This document shows positions 58,238 to 64,000 of a stretch of DNA of 64,000 nt, piece after piece (position 1 is the stretch's first letter; each line of letters starts with the position of its first letter). The notes beneath the pieces were generated by a model, which worked only from the letters and a program-made list of their open reading frames with translations, searched no databases and was not told the origin of the DNA. The DNA comes from Pseudomonas agarici. GTDB lineage: Bacteria > Pseudomonadota > Gammaproteobacteria > Pseudomonadales > Pseudomonadaceae. Both the position numbers and the translations under genes were made by a program. Location: the NCBI RefSeq assembly GCF_900109755.1, contig NZ_FOAR01000015.1, positions 62,001-126,000 on the forward strand, in the 5' to 3' direction.

Positions 58238-58575
58238 GATGCACCCTCCCAGCCGGCCAAGCCCAGCTCCCAGGCCAGACTGCGGCGAATCGCGGCGTCG
58301 GGCTCGCGCTCACCGCTTTCGATCATCCCCAGGTACGAAGGGCTGATACCGACGGTCCGGGCCAGACGTTCAATCGTCAGTCCCTTGGCTTCGCGCAGGC
58401 TGCGCAACTGCTCGAACGCCGGCAATGCCAGGGTCGGGGCAACAGCTGTAGCGCACGGTTTTGGAGAAGATTGTTGGCTGAGCGAACCGGCCGCTTCAAG
58501 CAAGGCCTGATACTGAGCCCACGGGAGAACCGCATACTCCGGTTCGCCATCACGGGTAATTATTTGAAGATCCAT
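58234..58575 (-). CDS. HTH (Xre) protein with Phd-like N-terminus
   Basis: This is a 113-residue protein. The first 30 residues (IITRDGEPEYAVLPWAQYQALLEAA) look like the beta-strand and helix of Phd/YefM-type antitoxins. A short Ser/Pro linker follows, and residues about 55-105 are a Cro/C1-type HTH (LRSLREAKGLTIERLARTVGISPSYLGMIESGE). It is the first gene of a two-gene unit. This could be a type II antitoxin or a stand-alone regulator; the order antitoxin-first fits the former. Confidence 0.8.
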   Translation of the reverse strand: MDLQIITRDGEPEYAVLPWAQYQALLEAAGSLSQQSSPKPCATAVAPTLALPAFEQLRSLREAKGLTIERLARTVGISPSYLGMIESGEREPDAAIRRSLAWELGLAGWEGAS

Positions 58576-58687
58576 TACTACACCCAGTAGGACGATTACA
58601 CATAGCGAGTCAGCGCTTTCCTGTAGCTTAATATTAACAGCCGCCAGGGTCGCTAGTGTGCTTGTTCATCGAACAACTGGATTTGGA

Positions 58688-59143
58688 TTAACTTTTTTTA
58701 TTGTGCTCAAGCTGCAATTGCTCTGGCGTGTCCGGCAAACGCTCGGCGACCTGCAATTGTTCCGGCATCTGACGCTGGCGCCAGGCCCGAAAAGCATTCA
58801 ATTCCTGGTCCAGGGTATTCATCACCCAAGCCAGCACTGCGATATCATCGAGCATGCCGAACACCGGGATGACGTCCGGTATGGCGTCGATGGGGCTGAG
58901 AAAATACAGCAGGCCAGCCACGACGGTGATCATCGATTTGGTACTGATCGCTCGATATTCACCGCGCCAGTAGGTCAAGCACAGTACCTGGAGCAGTTTT
59001 AGATCCTCCTTGAACTTACCCCACTGTCCACCTTGCCGGGCACTTTTGCTCGCCACCGCGAACAATAGCGTCGGCAAACGGCCACGCACTAACAAGCGTT
59101 GAGCCAATGGCAGGAAACGCGCAAAACTCCAGGGTGCTTTCAT
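58688..59143 (-). CDS. YkvA family (DUF1232) protein
   Basis: This is a 151-residue protein with the DUF1232 core AGLLYFLSPIDAIPDVIPVFGMLDDIAVLAWVM, a short hydrophobic helix-turn-helix that may sit in or near the membrane. The function is unknown. I chose the ATG at 59143 (MKAPWSFARF), which has a GGAGTGATA site; the upstream extension runs through a DnaA-box inverted repeat and is unlikely to be coding. Confidence 0.85.
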   Translation of the reverse strand: MKAPWSFARFLPLAQRLLVRGRLPTLLFAVASKSARQGGQWGKFKEDLKLLQVLCLTYWRGEYRAISTKSMITVVAGLLYFLSPIDAIPDVIPVFGMLDDIAVLAWVMNTLDQELNAFRAWRQRQMPEQLQVAERLPDTPEQLQLEHNKKS

Positions 59144-59168
59144 TATCACTCCAGCGGGCGGATGCATC

Positions 59169-59197
59169 AGGTTATCCACACAAGTTGTGGATAACCT
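59169..59197. promoter_or_regulatory. inverted pair of consensus DnaA boxes upstream of ykvA
   Basis: AGGTTATCCACA and its exact complement TGTGGATAACCT are separated by five bases (CAAGT). Each arm contains the nine-base consensus DnaA box TTATCCACA with no mismatch. The site is 26 bases before the ykvA start on the minus strand, in a 296-base gap (59144-59439) with AT-rich stretches but no other gene. Confidence 0.75.
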
Positions 59198-59398
59198 TGT
59201 GAACAGAGCCACTTTTTTTAGCTAAGAGCCCCGTCATACAAGGGTCCGGCTCAGATCGGGCGTTTTTTACTCACAAAAAAAACCCACAATTTCATTGACT
59301 TGGCATGAGTCTACGACCGAGTCAATTAGCTCAAGATTAAGACTACGCTGACTCGTCTGCGTTCGATTTCTCACGCTTTATCAAGACGCAGAAACGAC

Positions 59399-59424
59399 AA
59401 CGCCCCGTCAGACGGGGCGTTGGC
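59399..59424 (-). terminator. terminator-like hairpin after fklB
   Basis: A stem AACGCCCC / GGGGCGTT (extended through GTC/GAC around a one-base centre) lies 16 bases past the fklB stop; the following minus-strand sequence is TGTCGTTTCT, moderately T-rich. Confidence 0.7.
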
Positions 59425-59439
59425 ACAAGCACGACCAGA

Positions 59440-60156
59440 TTACTTGGCGGCTTCGTCGGCCTTGGCCGGATCCTTGATCGCCAGCAGTTCCAGGTCAAAT
59501 ACCAGCACCGAGTTGGCTGGAATTGCCGCGCTCGGGCTTTGTGCACCGTAAGCCAGGTCTGCTGGGATGTACAGCTTGTACTTCTCACCAACGTGCATCA
59601 ATTGCAGGCCTTCGACCCATCCCGGAATCACACCGCTCACTGGCAGGTCGATCGGGCTGCCGCGATCAACGGAGCTGTCGAAGGTGGTGCCGTTGGTCAG
59701 CTTACCGGTGTAGTGCACCGTCACCACGTCGGTGGACTTGGGTTGAGGACCGTCGGCTTTCTTGACGACTTCATATTGCAGGCCGGAAGCCGTAGTCACG
59801 ATACCTGGCTTCTTGGCGTTTTCTTCGAGGAATTTCTTGCCGCTGGCTGCCGATTCCTCGCTCAGCTTGGCCATGCGCTCTTCAGCACGTTTCTGCAGTG
59901 CGGCAAAGGCTTCGACCAGTTCGTCGTCCTTGAGCTTCTGCTCTTTCTTGCCGATGGCATCTTCGATGCCCTGGGCGACGGCCTTGGAATCCAGATCATC
60001 CATGCCTTCCTGGGCCAAGCTCTTGCCCATGTTCAGGCCGATACCATAGGAAGCTTTTTGCGCCGGGGTTTTGAGCTCTACGCTGGAATGCGAATCGCAG
60101 CCCGCAAGTACCAGACTTACCAGGGCAACCGCCGCCGCCAACCGATGCTGTTTCAT
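59440..60156 (-). CDS. fklB: FKBP-type peptidyl-prolyl isomerase lipoprotein (Mip/FklB type)
   Basis: This is a 238-residue protein with a lipoprotein signal peptide and lipobox LAGC (residues 17-20), so it is anchored to a membrane facing the periplasm. The N-terminal dimerisation domain and long helix (KASYGIGLNMGKSLAQEG; ALQKRAEERMAKLSEESA) are followed by the FKBP domain (about 130-228; VHYTGKLTNGTTFDSSVDRG, VIPGWVEGLQLM, YGAQSPSAAIPANSVLVFDLELL). It catalyses proline isomerisation and acts as a chaperone in the envelope. It is a single gene. Confidence 0.93.
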   Translation of the reverse strand: MKQHRLAAAVALVSLVLAGCDSHSSVELKTPAQKASYGIGLNMGKSLAQEGMDDLDSKAVAQGIEDAIGKKEQKLKDDELVEAFAALQKRAEERMAKLSEESAASGKKFLEENAKKPGIVTTASGLQYEVVKKADGPQPKSTDVVTVHYTGKLTNGTTFDSSVDRGSPIDLPVSGVIPGWVEGLQLMHVGEKYKLYIPADLAYGAQSPSAAIPANSVLVFDLELLAIKDPAKADEAAK

Positions 60157-60415
60157 GCTATTTCCTTGTTCATGCGCCTAAAGGGCAATCGAGTAAAGCC
60201 GCGAGCTTATCAGGCCGCCACGACCAATGGCTATGGGCATGAGAGGGGTAAAGCGTCAATAAGTTCAGCCATTTCGGGCTTTTTTCAACGCCCTGACGTT
60301 CAGTTTACGTACCGGCTCGCCACCCTCTCCCGACAAGGGGCCAGCATTGACGAGCATCGCGGCCACTTGCTGCCTGACCATGGCTCAGGCATAAGAGCAG
60401 GACAACTCGACAAGG

Positions 60416-62233
60416 ATGGTTATCTTGCGCATATTTTACCGTGTGTTACTGGCTCTGATACTCCTGCTGGGCCTAGGCCTCGTGGTGATTTTGTACTACA
60501 TCGCCAATCCGAAACTGCCGACATACATACCCGCGGAACAGGTCCGCTACCTGGAGCAGTGGAGCCCGGTCGACCGCCAGACCTTCTACTACACCCCCCA
60601 GGGCACTCAGGTGAAAGGCCTGCGTTATGAATGGTTCACCGCCCTGGAACTGCCTTTCTCCGAACAGCGCTTCGCGACTGCGCAATACCTGGCGCGTTTC
60701 GGTTTCCTGATCGACCCCAAGCAACAGGCCACTACCGACAACCCCGGCAACCTACCGGTAGGTTTTACCCGTCACCAGAACCCCGGCAGCGACGCCCAGT
60801 ACCTGGATATCACCTGCGCCGCCTGCCACACCGGCGAGTTGCGCTATAAAGGGCAAGCGCTGCGGATCGACGGCGGTTCGGCACAGCACGTCCTGCCTTC
60901 GAGCGTACCGACCCTACGCGGCGGCAGCTTTGGTCAGGCGCTGGTGGCCAGCCTCGCTGCTACCTATTACAACCCGTGGAAGTTCGAGCGTTTCGCCCGT
61001 CAGGTCCTTGGCGACGCCTATGAGGCTCGCCACGCCGAACTGCGTACCGCCATCAAGCAGTCCCTGGACACCTTCCTGCATGTTGCCTGGAACGATACCC
61101 ATCGCGGCCTGTATCCGACCCTCGAAGGCCCGGGACGCACGGACGCCTTCGGCCGAATCGCCAATGCCAGCTTCGGCGATGCCATCTCCGACAAGAATTA
61201 CCGGGTGGCCGATGCTCCGGTGGACTACCCGCAACTGTGGGATATCTGGACCTTCGATTGGGTCCAGTGGACTGCTTCGGCCCAGCAACCCATGGCGCGT
61301 AATATCGGCGAAGCCTTGGGCGTCGGCGCCACCCTGAGTTTTTTCGATGCCAACGGCCAACCCCTGCAGGGCGCGGCCCGCTATCCCTCCAGTGTGCGGG
61401 TGCGCGACCTGTACAAGATCGAGGAAACCCTGCAACGTCTCAAACCGCCAACATGGCCCGAGGACCTGTTCGGCAAGGTTGATCTGGCACGAGCTGCCCA
61501 GGGTCGCGGGCTATTTGCCGAGAACTGCGCCGGCTGCCATGTACCGTCGATCAGTAAGGAACATGGTCGGCCGGTACAGCACCTGAAAACGATTCCGGTC
61601 GCGGCAATCGGCACCGACCCAAACACCGCCGACAATATCGCCGACCAGCGCTATGACCTGAGCGCGCTGCAATGGGACCCGGCGGAACTGGCGAAACTGC
61701 CCGTGCAACTGCACCCCAAGCCAGACCTGCCACTGGACATGGCACAGCTGTCAGTCGCCAAAGGCCTGGCCTATGTCACTGCATTCGTCGAAGAACGTGC
61801 CTATCGCGATGCTCAAGTCACCCCCGCCGAGCGTCCGCGACTAGACGGCTTCGGCCTGCCCATCGGCGTACTCGAACAACGGGCCTACAAGGCACGACCG
61901 CTGGCGGGCGTCTGGGCCACGCCGCCCTACCTGCACAACGGTTCGGTGCCAAGCCTCTATCAGTTGCTTTCCCCTCAGGATGAACGCGCCACCACCTTTT
62001 ACAGAGGGACCTTCGAATACGATCCACGTCACCTGGGTTATCGCCAGGAGGCCTTCGAAAACGGCTTCCTGTTCGATACCCAGATCAGCGGCAACCACAA
62101 CAGCGGCCATGAATTTCGCGCTGGCAAACGCGGTAATGGGGTGATCGGCCGGTTGCTGCAGCCGCAAGAGCGCTGGGCCCTGCTCGAATACCTGAAAGTG
62201 CTGGGCGGACCACTGGAGCAGCAACTGCCATGA
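60416..62233 (+). CDS. membrane-anchored dihaem cytochrome c (RoxA/MauG/CcpA superfamily)
   Basis: This is a 605-residue protein with an N-terminal membrane anchor (LLALILLLGLGLVVILYYIA). Two CXXCH haem c sites are present: CAACH at residues 134-138 and CAGCH at 371-375. A typical C-terminal segment TPPYLHNGSVPSLYQLLSP is shared with RoxA and MauG-type peroxidases. It should be periplasmic and membrane-tethered. The spacing of the haems and the length resemble RoxA-like proteins rather than short CcpA. The start could also be TTG at 60425, better spaced from CAAGG. The next gene, 37 bases away, is a catalase-like protein. Confidence 0.85.
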   Translation: MVILRIFYRVLLALILLLGLGLVVILYYIANPKLPTYIPAEQVRYLEQWSPVDRQTFYYTPQGTQVKGLRYEWFTALELPFSEQRFATAQYLARFGFLIDPKQQATTDNPGNLPVGFTRHQNPGSDAQYLDITCAACHTGELRYKGQALRIDGGSAQHVLPSSVPTLRGGSFGQALVASLAATYYNPWKFERFARQVLGDAYEARHAELRTAIKQSLDTFLHVAWNDTHRGLYPTLEGPGRTDAFGRIANASFGDAISDKNYRVADAPVDYPQLWDIWTFDWVQWTASAQQPMARNIGEALGVGATLSFFDANGQPLQGAARYPSSVRVRDLYKIEETLQRLKPPTWPEDLFGKVDLARAAQGRGLFAENCAGCHVPSISKEHGRPVQHLKTIPVAAIGTDPNTADNIADQRYDLSALQWDPAELAKLPVQLHPKPDLPLDMAQLSVAKGLAYVTAFVEERAYRDAQVTPAERPRLDGFGLPIGVLEQRAYKARPLAGVWATPPYLHNGSVPSLYQLLSPQDERATTFYRGTFEYDPRHLGYRQEAFENGFLFDTQISGNHNSGHEFRAGKRGNGVIGRLLQPQERWALLEYLKVLGGPLEQQLP

Positions 62234-62270
62234 ACCTGCGCCCTCACGATCACACTAAAAGGATGTCCTC

Positions 62271-63407
62271 ATGTTGAAGCGACTCTGGCTGTGCCTTGGC
62301 ACCTTTCTCGGCAAGACCCTGCTGGTCCTGGCCGGCCTCGGGCTGCTCGGCTGGGGGCTGTCGACCGGTTGGTACGCCTGGCGCCACAGTGGACCGGTAT
62401 CGACCGAAGAGCAGGTTCCTGCCGGTGAATCGGCCATGACCCAGGACATCATCCAGACCGCCGTGCGCATCGTCGACCAGCACCGCGAAGGCACGCGTTA
62501 TTTGCGCGATGCCCATGCCAAGGCCCATGGCTGCGTGAAGGCCGAAGTCCAAGTAGTCGATGACCTGCGAAGCGATCTACGTCAGGGCGTGTTTGCCGAG
62601 CCAGGCAAGACCTGGCAGGCGCTGATACGCCTGTCCAATGGCAACGCCTACCCGCAGTTCGACAGCATTCGCGATGCCCGTGGCATGGCGATCAAGTTGA
62701 TGGATGTCCCCGGCAAGCAGTTGCTGACGGGGCAACAAGGTCGCCACGAACAGGATTTCGTGATGTTCAGCCACCCCAACTTTTTTGTCAGCGATGTCGC
62801 CGAGTATCAACAGAATATCGGCGCCCAGGCCGATGGTAAGAAGGTCCTGGCGTTTTTCCCGAGCTGGGACCCCAGCGGCTGGCAGATCCGCCATCTGTTC
62901 ATCGCCCTGGCGACCCTGGCGCCGTCACCGCAAAGCCCGACCCGGACGACCTATTTTTCCGTATCGCCGTACAAGTTCGGCAGCGCCAACGCTAAATTCC
63001 GGGTGGCTCCCGATCCCCAGAGTTGTCCGCAATACCCATTACCCAAGCAGAACCAGGACCTGCCGAATTTCCTGCGCAGCGCCCTGGTCCAGCAGCTATC
63101 CACGGACCGCATGCCGGCCTGCTTCGTCCTGCAGATCCAGCTCCAGAACGCCAACAAATACATGCCGCTCGAAGACACCAGCGTCGAATGGAAGGAAAGC
63201 GATGCACCGTTCGAGACTGTCGCACGTGTCCACCTTCCGGCCCAGGACTTCGATACGCCAGCGCAGAATATCGCCTGTGACAACCAGTCGTTCAACCCCT
63301 GGTACGGCCTGGAGGCTCATCGACCGATTGGTGGGATCAACCGCTTGCGCAAGGCGGTGTATGAGGCAGTCAGCGATTACCGGCATAGCCGTAACGCCGA
63401 ACAATAG
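62271..63407 (+). CDS. membrane-anchored catalase-like haem protein
   Basis: This is a 378-residue protein with an N-terminal membrane segment (about 12-32). The distal-His motif is seen as RDAHAKAHGC (His82), with DARGMAIKLMD and DFVMFSHPNFFVSD matching catalase-core positions, and the family ending FNPWYGLEAHRPIGGINRLRKAVYEAV. It lacks the N-terminal arm and C-terminal domain of true catalases and belongs with the small y4iL-like catalase group of unknown reaction. AAAGGATG precedes the ATG. It is co-transcribed with the dihaem cytochrome and ends in a gap with the dctA terminator. Confidence 0.85.
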   Translation: MLKRLWLCLGTFLGKTLLVLAGLGLLGWGLSTGWYAWRHSGPVSTEEQVPAGESAMTQDIIQTAVRIVDQHREGTRYLRDAHAKAHGCVKAEVQVVDDLRSDLRQGVFAEPGKTWQALIRLSNGNAYPQFDSIRDARGMAIKLMDVPGKQLLTGQQGRHEQDFVMFSHPNFFVSDVAEYQQNIGAQADGKKVLAFFPSWDPSGWQIRHLFIALATLAPSPQSPTRTTYFSVSPYKFGSANAKFRVAPDPQSCPQYPLPKQNQDLPNFLRSALVQQLSTDRMPACFVLQIQLQNANKYMPLEDTSVEWKESDAPFETVARVHLPAQDFDTPAQNIACDNQSFNPWYGLEAHRPIGGINRLRKAVYEAVSDYRHSRNAEQ

Positions 63408-63448
63408 CGATGATCCTTTAGTCTCCGCGCCCTGCCGGGAGCACCATG

Positions 63449-63475
63449 AAAAAAGCCCATCCGAAGATGGGCTTT
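63449..63475 (-). terminator. terminator of dctA
   Basis: A perfect 10-bp stem AAAGCCCATC / GATGGGCTTT with loop CGAA is followed on the minus strand by a run of Ts. It lies about 20 bases past the dctA stop and may also stop transcripts from the catalase-like gene. Confidence 0.9.
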
Positions 63476-63493
63476 ATCGTTCAGCCACTGATC

Positions 63494-64000
63494 TTACTTG
63501 ACGCTTGAGGCCTGACCTTCGGCCACGTCCAGGTCATCCAGTACACGCTCGTCTTCAATGCCACGACCACCGGAAGCCAGTTCCGCGTGCAGCTTATCTT
63601 CATCCAGTTCATTGACCCACTTGGCCACGACCACGGTAGCCACGGCGTTACCGACCAGGTTAGTCAGTGCGCGGGCTTCGGACATGAAGCGGTCGATACC
63701 CAGAATCAGCGCCAGGCCGGCAACCGGCAAATGGCCGACGGCGGACAGGGTAGCGGCCAGAACGATGAAACCACTACCGGTCACGCCCGCGGCGCCCTTG
63801 GAGGACAGCAGCAGCACCAACAACAGGGTGATCTGGTGGGTAATGTCCATGTGGGCGTTGGTCGCCTGGGCGATAAACACCGCCGCCATGGTCAGGTAGA
63901 TGGAGGTACCGTCGAGGTTGAAGGAGTAACCGGTTGGAATCACCAGGCCGACAACCGACTTCTTCGCACCCAGACGCTCCATCTTGATCAGCATGCGTGG
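63494..64000 (-). CDS. dctA: C4-dicarboxylate transporter DctA, C-terminal part (cut by window edge)
   Basis: The 167 or so residues present are the C-terminal part of a dicarboxylate/amino acid:cation symporter. They include [31 protein letters not shown], the substrate and sodium-site segments [20 protein letters not shown] and [22 protein letters not shown]. The 5' end lies beyond base 64000. DctA imports succinate, malate and fumarate. The acidic tail ending QASSVK is usual. Confidence 0.94.
   Translation of the reverse strand, partial: PRMLIKMERLGAKKSVVGLVIPTGYSFNLDGTSIYLTMAAVFIAQATNAHMDITHQITLLLVLLLSSKGAAGVTGSGFIVLAATLSAVGHLPVAGLALILGIDRFMSEARALTNLVGNAVATVVVAKWVNELDEDKLHAELASGGRGIEDERVLDDLDVAEGQASSVK

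Overview
The window looks like a chromosomal segment of a Pseudomonas, most likely from the P. fluorescens group. The proteins resemble Pseudomonas orthologues throughout, intergenic REP elements have the fluorescens-group form, and local gene order matches blocks I remember from P. aeruginosa (gpsA ... hybrid kinase-fabA-fabB; actP-DUF485-betX; htrB-minCDE-rluA-apeB; GntR-ABC-HAD-quinone reductase-prc). I saw no tRNA, rRNA, CRISPR array, prophage or insertion sequence. Species assignment and orthology are from memory and inspection, not from a search.

Layout. 1-10 kb: a pentapeptide-repeat protein, a gpsA-DUF4389-sixA operon, and divergent from it a tightly packed TonB receptor / orphan periplasmic binding protein / hybrid histidine kinase operon, followed by fabA-fabB (unsaturated fatty acid synthesis). 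10-15 kb: a dienelactone hydrolase, htpG with a readable sigma-32 promoter, a small lipoprotein and brnQ. 15-28.4 kb: the TCA block, sdhCDAB-sucAB-lpdG-sucCD on the minus strand and gltA divergent from it, with recognisable sigma-70 promoters for sdhC and gltA. 28.5-31.5 kb: actP, its DUF485 partner and a betaine-type binding protein.

31.8-46 kb is mainly cell envelope and division: a membrane GH17 glucan enzyme, an alpha/beta hydrolase coupled to mlaA, a HAD phosphatase, a patatin, an LpxL/HtrB acyltransferase, minCDE, rluA, apeB and a large MscS-type channel. 46-52.6 kb is a self-contained accessory-type module: a GntR/UTRA repressor with a perfect palindromic operator, a solute-binding protein, an alkaline-phosphatase-superfamily hydrolase, two permeases, an ATPase and a HAD phosphatase. 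It reads as uptake plus intracellular hydrolysis of a phosphorus compound of unknown identity. 52.6-60 kb holds a quinone oxidoreductase, the periplasmic protease prc with a highly structured leader, an EAL-CBS-GGDDF protein, a Phd/Xre-like two-gene unit, a YkvA-family (DUF1232) protein preceded by a pair of inverted consensus DnaA boxes, and a Mip/FklB-like lipoprotein isomerase. 60.4-63.4 kb has a membrane-anchored RoxA/MauG-like dihaem cytochrome next to a membrane-anchored catalase-like haem protein, a plausible uncharacterised periplasmic redox pair. The right edge cuts dctA.

The best candidates for undescribed biology are the phosphorus-compound module, the dihaem/catalase-like pair, the receptor-binding-protein-kinase operon, the DnaA-box pair and the structured prc leader.
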